Assembly: GCA_030050125.1 (NCBI GenBank)
Contig: JASIJN010000091.1
Coordinates: forward strand, 1 to 26,905
Reading direction: 5' to 3'
Source of the DNA: Streptosporangiaceae bacterium
Lineage (GTDB): Bacteria; Actinomycetota; Actinomycetes; Streptosporangiales; Streptosporangiaceae
DNA length: 26,905 nucleotides
The position numbers were made by a program, and so were the translations under genes. Under the pieces are notes generated by a model. The model saw only the letters and a list, made by a program, of their open reading frames with translations, was not told where the DNA came from and did not search any database. The stretch's first letter is position 1; each line of letters starts with the position of its first letter. Below are positions 8,206-15,898 of the stretch, in pieces.

Positions 8206-9465
8206 TCATGTCGTCCGCCGGCCGGGTTCGGGATCGAAGGTTGGACGGAAGGTCGCGTCGATGGACTTCGCGATGTCCTCCAGGGCGGCGTGGTCGGGAG
8301 CGCGCCCGTAGACGATCCCGAGATGGCTCTGCGTCCCGTCCCGCCAGGAGTATGTCCGGCCGGCGGTCGCATGGACGTCCACGTGCTCGACGCCGGGCAG
8401 CGTTTCGAGCTCATCGGCTCCGGTGACCGCACGGAGCGTCCCGCCACCGTCGGCCGGCACCGCCAGGAAGTACTGATAGGTGACGCCACTGAACCGGGGC
8501 TGGAGCTCGCCGTGCGGCGGGCTGCCCAGCGCGGCGTCGATCGCGAGCTGGACCAGGCTGATGCCGGCGGCCCGCTTGAGGATCTCCGGGATATAGCCGC
8601 CGACGCGGCCGTTGACCTCGATGATCCGCGGACCATCAGGCGTCAGCTTTATCTCGGTGTGAGTGACGCCACTGCGCACGCCGAGCGCCTTGATCGCGGC
8701 CGCCTCAACCGCCAGAACCGCGGCCTGATCCTTCGCGCTCAGCGAGCAGGGCAGCAGCATCCCGGTCTCGCGGAACGGGTCGGCCAGCCGGAACTTGCCG
8801 GTCACGCAGATCTGAGTCGAACCTTCCTCCGTATGCACGGACTCGACCGACACGTAGTCGCCGAAGAACTGCCCGGCGACGCTCGGGTCGCCCCGCAGCA
8901 GTTCCTCCGCGACGAACTCGCAATCACCCGGCAGGGCACTGATGACCGCTTCGGCCTCGGCGGCCGTGGTGACCCGGTAGGTGTCCTTGCTTCCCGCCCC
9001 GCTGCGTGGCTTCACCACGGCAGGCAAGCCGACGGCCTCGATAGCGGCGCGCGGATCCGGCGACAGCGACCGGAAGCGGATGGCGTCGGCCCCCGCATCC
9101 GCGAGCGCCCTGCGCTGTGCGATCTTGTCGGTAAGCAGCACCACGGTTTCCAGCGAGTGCCCGCGCAGCCCGAGAGCCTTGGCCAACCGCGCGGTCTCGA
9201 GCAGCTGATACTCACTGAACGTGACGACGCCGACCGGCTGGTGCCCGGCTACGGCCTGGATCCGTCCCGCGTCGTCCAGCCCGGTCACATCGCACAGCGC
9301 GCCGAACGCCGCCAAGCGGGACCATACCTCGGCGACATGCGGCCGGTCCCGGTCGCCGACGAACAGCAGGTCGCAGCTTCGCCCGGCGGCGGCGCGGATG
9401 GTCGAGCCGGATACCGAGCCGTAGTCGTAGACGACTGCCAGCAGCGGCCGCGATGGAGCTGTCAT
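8206..9465 (-). CDS. ATP-grasp carboxylate-amine ligase 1
   Basis: 419 residues from ATG 9465 (GGGAAG upstream; the ATG overlaps the stop of the small ORF 9462-9605 as ATGA). The layout is that of an ATP-grasp ligase: an N-terminal preATP-grasp domain (about 1-105), a lid with LPAVVKPRSGAGSKDTYRV near residue 170, the ATP-binding FVAEELLRGD, and the metal-binding end of the fold, THTEIKLTPDGPRIIEVNGRVGG, near residue 300. IIEVNGRVGG is the form seen in L-amino-acid ligases of the BacD type, which activate a carboxylate as acyl phosphate and couple it to an amine. Substrates are unknown. It is followed directly by MFS 1. Confidence 0.9.
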   Translation of the reverse strand: MTAPSRPLLAVVYDYGSVSGSTIRAAAGRSCDLLFVGDRDRPHVAEVWSRLAAFGALCDVTGLDDAGRIQAVAGHQPVGVVTFSEYQLLETARLAKALGLRGHSLETVVLLTDKIAQRRALADAGADAIRFRSLSPDPRAAIEAVGLPAVVKPRSGAGSKDTYRVTTAAEAEAVISALPGDCEFVAEELLRGDPSVAGQFFGDYVSVESVHTEEGSTQICVTGKFRLADPFRETGMLLPCSLSAKDQAAVLAVEAAAIKALGVRSGVTHTEIKLTPDGPRIIEVNGRVGGYIPEILKRAAGISLVQLAIDAALGSPPHGELQPRFSGVTYQYFLAVPADGGGTLRAVTGADELETLPGVEHVDVHATAGRTYSWRDGTQSHLGIVYGRAPDHAALEDIAKSIDATFRPTFDPEPGRRTT

Positions 9466-9605
9466 GCCAGGACTTCCCGCATCTTGATAGGCAGCGGCAG
9501 CACCATGCACCCGTCTCGGCAGAAGGTTTTATGCAAGAGAAAACCGAGTGTGCGCATGTCGCGATGACATATGTCACGACATACCACTATGACCTCGCGG
9601 TTCAT
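9462..9605 (-). CDS. small Cys-rich ORF translationally coupled to ATP-grasp 1
   Basis: 47 codons from ATG 9605; the stop overlaps the ATP-grasp 1 start as ATGA. The peptide contains two matching CRDxC motifs (CRDIC at residues 9-13, CRDGC at 29-33) separated by 15 residues including HRD and a hydrophobic GFLLHK stretch. It could be a miniature metal-binding protein, a leader peptide controlling the ligase, or a ribosomal peptide substrate. No strong Shine-Dalgarno precedes ATG 9605, third-position GC is lower than in neighbouring genes, and an in-frame GTG at 9680 would make it 72 residues. I infer it may be real from the ATGA junction and the paired motif. An alternative is that this is simply the promoter region of ATP-grasp 1. 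Confidence 0.35.
   Translation of the reverse strand: MNREVIVVCRDICHRDMRTLGFLLHKTFCRDGCMVLPLPIKMREVLA
9565..9576. promoter_or_regulatory. palindrome upstream of ATP-grasp 1
   Basis: TGACATATGTCA is a perfect 12-bp palindrome, flanked by ATGTCG on the left (after a 3-base insert) and CGACAT on the right, so the symmetric region spans roughly 9556-9582. It lies about 90 bases upstream of ATP-grasp 1 in a locally AT-rich gap between two genes of the same strand. On the minus strand a -10-like TACAAT lies just upstream (9638-9643). A regulator-binding site for an internal promoter is the natural reading, although the palindrome also falls inside the small ORF. Confidence 0.4.
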
Positions 9606-9780
9606 GCCAACCCAAGGCGCAAAATGATTATGGTGATTGTAGCATAGATTTCCTAGTTCGGCACCTATCCCGGCGGCCACACTTTCTTTACTGAATTATC
9701 CAATTGCCGGAAAGGCGCATTGATCGAGCGTGCCTCGACCGTTCCTCGACGCCGCTGACGGGCGGGGTCCCGCGTTGTGA

Positions 9781-10872
9781 TCACGCACGCGCCTGACTGC
9801 GTGGCCGGGAGCCCTGCCGTTCGTAATCCCGCAAGATCTCCACCAGCCGCCCAGCGCCTTCACGGCAAGGATCGACAACCGGGAGCCCAGTCTGAGACTC
9901 AAGCTTCTCCGCTTCCCGCCGGAACTCTAGCTCACCGAAGCCGGCGCTGTTCACGCTGATGGCGGCCACCTTCGCCGGCCTCTCGAAAACGGTGAGCTCC
10001 TCATTCATTCGGATGAGTTCCTTAATGGGGATTATGGGGGTGTCCCAGACCTTTATCCGCTCGAGTCCCAAGCGGTGGCAGAAGACCATAACGTGCGGCA
10101 GCGCGCCATGCAGAATAGCCAGCGCCACTCCGCTAAAACCTATGTGGTTGAGCGATCCCTGGCCTTCCACGACCACCCAGTCGTTACCCGCCGCGGTCTC
10201 CATGACCACTTTTTCCACAGCGCCTGCCATGAAGTCGCCCGGCACACCGTCGACGGCCACCCCGTGCCCGGAGATGATCATGCCGCTCTGGCCTGTGGCC
10301 GCGAACCCGGTCTTGATCCCGCGGCGGTTCGCCTCGAAGTAGATCTCGAGAGACGTGGTCTTCTTGCCGATGTTGGAGTCGCTGCCGCACACGTGGATGA
10401 TCCAGGTGTCGAGTCCCAGCGTGCGCGCCTTGTTGAGCGGCACCGCCGGCGGATCCTTGGTCTCCCAGATGGTGATGTCGTTCTCACGGGCCGCGCGTGC
10501 CAGGTCGGGGTCGGCGAGCAGGCGGTAATGGATGCAGTTGATGATGTGCAGCTTGTGCCGCATGGCCGCCAGGAGATGCTGTTTCCAGCCCGGCGGCAGG
10601 TCGGCCGAGTGCAGCCCCTTGCCGATGATGAGGACCTCTGGCTGCGAGTGCAGGGCATCTTCGACGCTGGCGACGATGGGAATGGGGCCGCCATAGCCGA
10701 TGATGTCCTGCACCGTTTGTCCGGCCTTCGTGCTGTCGATGACCGCGACGCAGTTGTCGGACCGGTAGCGGATGAGGGACGCCGCGATCTTGCTGGTGAA
10801 CAGGCCGAAACAGTCCTCGGCGAATAGGATGAACTTCTTGTTTGCCAGTTCGGCGTGCTGCAACTGCCCCAT
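9781..10872 (-). CDS. DUF1611 family P-loop protein (DgcN-like)
   Basis: 363 residues, ATG 10872 behind GAGGGAGAAC. The N-terminal ~140 residues form a Rossmann-like domain (FILFAEDCFG...LIIGKGLHSADLPPGW), followed by the Walker A loop GSDSNIGKKT at 163-172 and VVVEGQGSLNHIGFSG near residue 240, all hallmarks of DUF1611. One studied member, DgcN, is reported to N-acetylate D-glutamate in D-Glu catabolism, so an acyl transfer onto an amino acid is the best guess here, but this protein may act differently. It starts 31 bases after ATP-grasp 2 in what looks like one operon, suggesting a role in preparing or capping an amino-acid substrate of the ligases. Confidence 0.85.
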   Translation of the reverse strand: MGQLQHAELANKKFILFAEDCFGLFTSKIAASLIRYRSDNCVAVIDSTKAGQTVQDIIGYGGPIPIVASVEDALHSQPEVLIIGKGLHSADLPPGWKQHLLAAMRHKLHIINCIHYRLLADPDLARAARENDITIWETKDPPAVPLNKARTLGLDTWIIHVCGSDSNIGKKTTSLEIYFEANRRGIKTGFAATGQSGMIISGHGVAVDGVPGDFMAGAVEKVVMETAAGNDWVVVEGQGSLNHIGFSGVALAILHGALPHVMVFCHRLGLERIKVWDTPIIPIKELIRMNEELTVFERPAKVAAISVNSAGFGELEFRREAEKLESQTGLPVVDPCREGAGRLVEILRDYERQGSRPRSQARA

Positions 10873-10903
10873 GTTCTCCCTCGGCGATTCCGCTGGTTCG
10901 GTT

Positions 10904-12148
10904 CTACGTGGTCTCCGCGACCGGCACGGCCGTCAGTCGGTACTTCGTGAGCGCGCTGTGCATGGCGCCCACAATTTGTTCTGGTGTTCCTCCACGGAAG
11001 AGGAAACGGCCTCCCTGAAGCGTGGCGTACCCGCCGGTTTGCCGCAGGACTTCCCCCGGCCCGGGAATCAGCTCGCGGTAAAGGAGCGGAACCTTCCCGA
11101 GCAGGGAGGTGGAACTGACAACCCTCTGCGGCAGCGGCTTCGGGCGGGGAATCATCAGCCATCCCCCGCTCTCGGCGAAGGCAGGCCAGTGCGGCCGCAC
11201 AAGATTACCCAGCATCACATCGGTCCACAGGCTGAACAGGTTCACGCCGTACAGGTCGCGGATGACGTAGGGGACATCGGCCCCTGGCACGCGTGCCCCG
11301 ATTTCCAGGAACACGAGCTCCCGTCCGGTGTCGAAGAACTCGAGATGAAAGGCGGACCCCTTCAGATCCAGGGCCGAAAGACAGCGGAGGGCGAAGCGCT
11401 CGCATTCGGAGCGCACCCCAGGGTCAGTCTGGACGACAGAGCCGAACGGCTCGCCAAGCTCGAAATCGAGGCCGTTGGATATGTAACGCGAAATGCAGAT
11501 AAAAAGACACTCGCCACTGGCGCTCACGACGCCGTCGGCGTGCATCAGGTCCCCCGTGATGTACTGCTCGATCTCGTGCTTGTCCAGGTCCGGCATCGCG
11601 CAGAGGGCACGCAGATCCTTGGCCGAGGTGACCTTGCGCACGCCCTGGCTGGAAGCGCCGCGTGCGGGCTTGAAGATCAAGGGGAAGCCAAGTGACCCAG
11701 CGTCGGACATCACCTGCTCCGGCGACCGGCAGGGCGCCCATCGCGGCACGGGGACGCCTGCCATGGCGAGGATCGTCTTCATGACGGTCTTGTCGCGGAA
11801 GCGATCCACCTCCGATGGTTTGGGCCCTGGGATCCCATGCTGCTCGCGGATGGCGGCTGCGACATCGAGGAGATATTCGGAAAATGCGATGACATAATTA
11901 GACGGGCCGTTTTCGGAAACTATTTTTCCGACCACTTCCAATACGTTGTCCGATTGCGCGAAGTCCACGATGGAGTGCACATCTTCAGCACCCCGCGGCA
12001 CGCCTGTCTGCCCGGCCAAATCACAGATGTAGGTCACGTGATATCGCTCGTGGTCGATGACGTCCTCGGGCCGGGCCAGCTCGTTGTCCCATCGCTGGCT
12101 GTCGCGGTATTGAGGCCAGCGGTTCAAAAGGAGTATGTTGCTGGGCAT
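10904..12148 (-). CDS. ATP-grasp carboxylate-amine ligase 2
   Basis: 414 residues from ATG 12148 (AGGAGAAC upstream; protein begins MPSNILLLNRWPQYRD). An in-frame GTG at 12259 would add 37 residues that look unlike the family, so I prefer the shorter form. Landmarks are VDRFRDKTVMKTILAMAGVP near residue 115, the ATP-binding GFPLIFKPARGASSQGVRKV, IEQYITGDLMHADGVV, and the metal-binding segment FHLEFFDTGRELVFLEIGARVPGADV near residue 290. The family joins a carboxylate to an amine or thiol with ATP. It is the first gene of operon A. A DosR-like palindrome lies about 150 bases upstream, shared with operon B. Confidence 0.9.
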   Translation of the reverse strand: MPSNILLLNRWPQYRDSQRWDNELARPEDVIDHERYHVTYICDLAGQTGVPRGAEDVHSIVDFAQSDNVLEVVGKIVSENGPSNYVIAFSEYLLDVAAAIREQHGIPGPKPSEVDRFRDKTVMKTILAMAGVPVPRWAPCRSPEQVMSDAGSLGFPLIFKPARGASSQGVRKVTSAKDLRALCAMPDLDKHEIEQYITGDLMHADGVVSASGECLFICISRYISNGLDFELGEPFGSVVQTDPGVRSECERFALRCLSALDLKGSAFHLEFFDTGRELVFLEIGARVPGADVPYVIRDLYGVNLFSLWTDVMLGNLVRPHWPAFAESGGWLMIPRPKPLPQRVVSSTSLLGKVPLLYRELIPGPGEVLRQTGGYATLQGGRFLFRGGTPEQIVGAMHSALTKYRLTAVPVAETT

Positions 12149-12296
12149 GAGGGACGTTCTCCTCATAGAAATTAGAGCTATTCCGAAGCAATGCCTCGAG
12201 CTGGCACCGAGTCGGCCAGCGCTCATGAGATTCGTGAGGAACTCTTCGACCTCAGTCACGATTTCACCAAGTATGACACTTCACCGCTGTGGCCAG

Positions 12297-12316
12297 AATA
12301 GGACCAAAGTCCCAGC
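12297..12316 (-). promoter_or_regulatory. DosR/NarL-like palindromic box upstream of operon A
   Basis: AATAGGACCAAAGTCC sits about 150 bases upstream of ATP-grasp 2. Its core GGACCAAAGTCC (12301-12312) matches 12 of 14 positions of the published DosR/DevR consensus GGGACTWWAGTCCC. The same box, with conserved flank, recurs at 24964-24983 upstream of operon B: on the minus strand both read GGACTTTrGTCCTATTyTGG. The TATTyT after each box could be a -10 element. A NarL/LuxR-type activator is the expected ligand. Confidence 0.55.
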
Positions 12317-12861
12317 CGGGGCTTCTTGGCCATCGGTGACTGACGTTGCGTAATCGTTTCTTACTCGCTGGCACCCCGCCCGCTGGTTTCCTCATCGGCC
12401 ACGAGTCATCTCGGCCAGGCCCGGCCTGAACCGGTGCCTGCCCGTTACCCTCGGCGGGCCGCTCCGCACCGCCGCCGCCATCAAAGGCCGAGGAAGACCT
12501 GGACGGCAAGTGGCCGCCCCGCGGCATCCTCACCCCATCGGGCTACGACCACCGCGGAACCCCGGTCCTCGGCGCCAGGGGCAGTTCGGCGAGAGCCCAG
12601 GCCAGCGGTGTGCGGCCTGCCACCTCGGCGGCGGTCGCTGCCAGGTGCGGGACGGTCTCCCAGGAGGTCGGAAACATGCGGCGAATACCATCAAATGGTC
12701 ATAATTGGACAAGCTTCAAGATCAGCGACAGATCCCGTTAAGCTAACGGAAGTGTTGGGCCTACCGGACACGGAATCTCCCGTCGCGGGCGTGCTCCGTT
12801 TTACGCCTGGTGGCGGTCCGCACCCGGGCCGCCGTCTACGCATTACAGAGTCTCGGCGACG
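12317..12861 (+). other. intergenic region with a coding-like remnant upstream of luxR
   Basis: About 545 bases between the operon A box and the LuxR gene. A stretch at roughly 12485-12660 reads in one plus-strand frame as EEDLDGKWPPRGILTPSGY, then DHRGTPVLGARGS, with strong third-position GC, like a piece of a protein gene I cannot name. It has no believable start. The same frame passes a perfect AGGAGG (12663-12668) before an ATG at 12676 and stops after 21 codons at 12741. Another small frame, ATG 12695 to TGA 12865, overlaps the LuxR start. Neither small frame is convincing alone. DNA around 12690-12760 is locally AT-rich and probably contains the LuxR promoter. Confidence 0.35.
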
Positions 12862-13137
12862 GTGATGCAGGACGAATACGGCCCGCAAAGCGGTAGCGGT
12901 CTCAGCGGCTGGGCGCGGAATCTTAGCTCGCGGGAGTGCTCTGTCATACGCCTGGTCGCGGTCGGCCTGACCAACCGCCAGATCGCCCGCTATCTCGGTA
13001 TTTCAGAGAAGACCGTCAAGAATCATCTGAGCGCCATCTTCCGCAAAATCGGTGTGGCAAGCCGCACCCAGGCCGCCGTCTACACCGTGCTGACGGCTTC
13101 GTTCAACCAAAATGAACTCGTGGGGAGCGAGTCGTGA
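12862..13137 (+). CDS. short LuxR/NarL-type DNA-binding regulator
   Basis: 91 residues from GTG 12862 (or ATG 12865). Nearly the whole protein is a GerE/LuxR helix-turn-helix: LSSRECSVIRLVAVGLTNRQIARYLGISEKTVKNHLSAIFRKIGVASRTQAAV, about residues 21-75. There is no receiver, GAF or autoinducer domain, so it is either a stand-alone DNA-binding protein or the surviving output domain of a longer regulator. It is the only regulator inside the ATP-grasp locus and runs opposite to the biosynthetic genes. NarL-type domains bind GGAC-type palindromes, and two such boxes precede the two operons, so it is the best candidate for their control. Confidence 0.85.
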   Translation: MMQDEYGPQSGSGLSGWARNLSSRECSVIRLVAVGLTNRQIARYLGISEKTVKNHLSAIFRKIGVASRTQAAVYTVLTASFNQNELVGSES

Positions 13138-13195
13138 TGCAAGCGGGTAGCGTAACGTCGCCGCGGCCCACCACCGGCCCGGACTCACTGTCCGC

Positions 13196-14569
13196 TTAGA
13201 TGGGTGCCAGCGACCCCTGGTCGCTGGCGGATGGCTGCCGCGCGCGCTCGGCCCACCGTACGACGGCCGGGAACGCCAGGCCGGCGAGGGCCAGTGGCGC
13301 GCCGAGGACGAGCCAGCCCAGCCAGGCCAGGTGGCTAAGGAGTACCGTCGCGAGGGCCGGGGTGGCGACCGTGCCGAGCTGCACGGACATGGCGAACACC
13401 CCCTGGTATTGCCCCTGGTCCCGGTCTGGGGCCAGGCCGAAGGACACCGACCACTGGCCTGCCCCCTGAAGCATCTCGCCGAAAACGTGCACAACGGCTC
13501 CGGCCGCCACGACTGCCACGGCGATCAGCATGGGTCTTCCCTGTGCCGTCGCGAACAGCACGCAGCACACGGCCAGCAGCAGCCCAGAACGCCGCATCGC
13601 CCGCGCGCCGCCTTCCGGGTTCTCGCTGCCCTTGCTGACACGGACCTGCAAGAACACGACCGCGCCGGTGTTGAGAATCAGCACGGCCGCATACATCCAC
13701 GACGGTGCCGCCGTACGCGTGCTGATCCAGATCGGGAGCGCCACCGTGAGAATCGTCATGTGCATGGTGAGAACGGTGTTGAGCAGGGCCACGACCAGAT
13801 AGGGGCGGTCGCGCAGGGCTATAAGGCGCGGGCCGTCGTGATGCTTGGCGATCACGGGGACCGCGGGCACCCTGAGGTAGGCGATACCAGACAAAATGAA
13901 ACACACCCCGCCGGCGGCCAGTACTCCCAGGTACACCGTGGTGCTGTTTATATACAACGCCACGCCCCCCGCGGCCGCGCCGATCCCGATGCCCAGGTTG
14001 GCGATCGACCGCATGTACGACAAAGCATGGACGCGTTCCTTTTGGGGAATGAGCCCGGCGATGAGCGCGCCACGCGAGCCGTAGGCCGCGGACTCGGCCA
14101 TCAGAGCCAGGCTGACCACCACCACCAGCCACGTGAAGCTGTGCACGAAGGCATAAGCGCCCGTGAATAAGCCCAGCAGGCACAGCAGCCCGACGGTGAC
14201 GTTGCGCGGCCCGGTGCGGTCGGCGATGTGGCCGATGGGAACACTCCCGAGCATTCCGATGGCCGCGCCGCCGCTCAGCGCCAGCCCGACCTCGTCCACG
14301 CTGATCCCGACTTTCCTGGTGAAGTACAGGACAATGACCGACAGGACGATGCCGTGCCCCACTGTCTTCGCCAGGTTGCTCAGGCTCAGCACGCGTACGA
14401 CGCCCGCCGGAGGAACGAGCTCACTGAAGAACGACAATGTGTTCAGTCCTCGGCGCAGTGGCGGGCTGGTTGCCGAACTCGGCTCAGTATCCACGTACTT
14501 CGCTTGGTCACCGGCCTTCAGGATAGCCGGCCATACGTCGGCGCCCTCGTCCATCAGGCGCGCGATCAC
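13196..14569 (-). CDS. MFS transporter (exporter) 2
   Basis: Up to 457 residues from GTG 14569; ATG 14554 is an alternative. The first ~35 residues are not typical of a transporter, so the true start may be later, near the segment LNTLSFFSELVPPAG. Twelve hydrophobic segments follow, with motif A as GHIADRTGPRNV between segments 2 and 3. The C-terminal half (FGEMLQGAGQWSVSFGLAP) resembles MFS 1, indicating a pair of related exporters in the same locus. It is convergent with the LuxR gene (58-base gap). The 5' side is unusual: a 55-bp copy of nrdA sequence lies 24 bases upstream of the assigned start. Confidence 0.85.
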   Translation of the reverse strand: MIARLMDEGADVWPAILKAGDQAKYVDTEPSSATSPPLRRGLNTLSFFSELVPPAGVVRVLSLSNLAKTVGHGIVLSVIVLYFTRKVGISVDEVGLALSGGAAIGMLGSVPIGHIADRTGPRNVTVGLLCLLGLFTGAYAFVHSFTWLVVVVSLALMAESAAYGSRGALIAGLIPQKERVHALSYMRSIANLGIGIGAAAGGVALYINSTTVYLGVLAAGGVCFILSGIAYLRVPAVPVIAKHHDGPRLIALRDRPYLVVALLNTVLTMHMTILTVALPIWISTRTAAPSWMYAAVLILNTGAVVFLQVRVSKGSENPEGGARAMRRSGLLLAVCCVLFATAQGRPMLIAVAVVAAGAVVHVFGEMLQGAGQWSVSFGLAPDRDQGQYQGVFAMSVQLGTVATPALATVLLSHLAWLGWLVLGAPLALAGLAFPAVVRWAERARQPSASDQGSLAPI

Positions 14570-14592
14570 GGCCTCGTCGCGGCTGGCGCCGC

Positions 14593-14647
14593 ACCGGGTG
14601 ATCGATCTGACCTTCTACCCCAGCGAGCAGGCGTCCGCGTCCAACCC
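14593..14647 (+). repeat. perfect 55-bp inverted copy of an internal nrdA segment
   Basis: These 55 bases are identical to the nrdA coding strand at 17819-17765, which encodes RVIDLTFYPSEQASASNP, but here on the opposite (plus) strand. Both flanks differ from nrdA. The copy lies just upstream of MFS 2 in the 220-base gap after the conserved gene 14791-15846, and is too short to encode anything useful. Confidence 0.9.
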
Positions 14648-14790
14648 AGTGCCCCGGAAGGGCCTGGCGGAGGCGCAGCTCGGCTACCGCGCACGCGACA
14701 ACCTGGATCTCGAAACCCACCAGGCGCTTGCTGATCAGGTCGTTCAGGTGATCCCGACGCGCGCCAAAGCCCGGCCTGTCGCCGCCTTTT

Positions 14791-15846
14791 CTAGCCAGCG
14801 CTCGCGCCGAGCTGATCGCCGGCATCGAGTCCGTGATCCGGACCGCGTGACCTTCCCGCTTGGCTGTCCAGGGCCTCAGCCCATCGCTGCAGCGGTGCCG
14901 GATCGGGGCTGAGATAGGGGAGCTGGCGAAGTGCGAGCGTGGCCGCTCGCCGCGTGGTCTGGAGCAGAGCCGAGAGGTCAGGCGGGGGCGGGTCGCCGGC
15001 GAGGACGGCGCGGATGATGTCGGACTTCGCGGCCACTACCGTGGAGTCGCCGTATCGACGCAGCAGCTCCTGGAACCGGTTGTAGCGGGCCCGGTCGAAC
15101 GGGATCTGCCGGCCGAGCAAGTCCCGCGTCGGGTGAGCGGGCACGACATAGGCGGCCGGCAGCCACCCCGGTGGGATGGGGTCGGTGTGGGGGTAACTAC
15201 GTCGGCTCGCCAGCAGAGCGGGCAGCAGGTGGGTATGCGGACCTTCTGGCGACGTGCCATGTGGCGGTGGGATCGGCGTGAAGACCTCGATACGGCCCGC
15301 GCGGGAGATGAACACGCGGTGCGGGTGCAGACTGACCAATGCCGTCGCGACACCAGTCGCACGGTCGAGCAAGGTGCTGCCGGCAGCGGCGCGAAGGCGT
15401 GCGATGATCTGCGGGTCGTGGGTCCGCACACACGCGTCGATGTGTTGAGCTCCCAGCCCGAGATCGAATAAAAGGTCGCCGCGATCCTGGGCGCGTACCG
15501 CTTCTGTGTCCGGGCCGAGCTCGGTGATCACTGTCCGGCGGTCCATCGCGCTTGCGGGCTCCGGCAGGCACAGGGCCACGCTCTGTGCCCAATGGGTGCC
15601 GGCGCCTACGGGACGTTCGAAGGCGACCGGGCGCAGCTGGGAGTTCGCCACGATCCGGATCGCTCCCCGCGCTGTCGACGCGGCAACGGTCAGCGGGCTG
15701 GCCGCGAGCTCGGTGATTTCGTCAACGTCGCGCATGAACTCGGCGATCGCACCAAACGTGCCGATACTCCAGCCGGCCTGCGGGTCCGCTAAATGCTCGC
15801 CGACCAGCTCAAGGACGTCCCCAGAATACGCATACACCCTAATCAT
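14791..15846 (-). CDS. conserved protein of unknown function
   Basis: 351 residues, ATG 15846 with a weak GTGAAG site, 52 bases after nrdB on the same strand. I do not recognise a characterised family. Visible features are an N-terminal segment MIRVYAYSGDVLELVGEHL, a central block SLHPHRVFISRAGRIEVFTP followed by IPPPHGTSPEGPHTHLLPAL, and PAAYVVPAHPTRD. This Pro/His-rich block looks like a conserved core of an uncharacterised protein group (possibly DUF6925-like, from memory). There is no signal peptide or membrane segment. The last ~25 residues are low-complexity and the frame may be altered there: another minus-strand frame takes over around 14825 with a plausible continuation. Position suggests cotranscription with nrdAB, but the function may be unrelated. 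Confidence 0.6.
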   Translation of the reverse strand: MIRVYAYSGDVLELVGEHLADPQAGWSIGTFGAIAEFMRDVDEITELAASPLTVAASTARGAIRIVANSQLRPVAFERPVGAGTHWAQSVALCLPEPASAMDRRTVITELGPDTEAVRAQDRGDLLFDLGLGAQHIDACVRTHDPQIIARLRAAAGSTLLDRATGVATALVSLHPHRVFISRAGRIEVFTPIPPPHGTSPEGPHTHLLPALLASRRSYPHTDPIPPGWLPAAYVVPAHPTRDLLGRQIPFDRARYNRFQELLRRYGDSTVVAAKSDIIRAVLAGDPPPPDLSALLQTTRRAATLALRQLPYLSPDPAPLQRWAEALDSQAGRSRGPDHGLDAGDQLGASAG

Positions 15847-15898
15847 TTACTTCACTACTTTTTGCTGAGCTTGTAAATGGCGTCGAGGTGTTGCGGAT

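Noticed and set aside
8017..9567. 516-codon plus-strand open frame opposite ATP-grasp 1
   Set aside because: No recognisable domain; composition and position mark it as a mirror of the ligase, whose motifs are intact on the minus strand.
12676..12741. 21-codon ORF with a perfect AGGAGG site upstream of luxR
   Set aside because: It is the tail of a longer open stretch of gene debris and has no conserved-looking features; kept only as a note within the intergenic entry.
12695..12865. 56-codon frame ending in TGATG overlap with the LuxR start
   Set aside because: The overlap is attractive, but there is no ribosome-binding site, third positions are poorly biased and the region is a likely promoter.
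13138..13195. GC-rich stretch between luxR and MFS 2 as a bidirectional terminator
   Set aside because: The repeated GGCCC/CCGG words do not pair into a stable stem with a U-tract on either strand.
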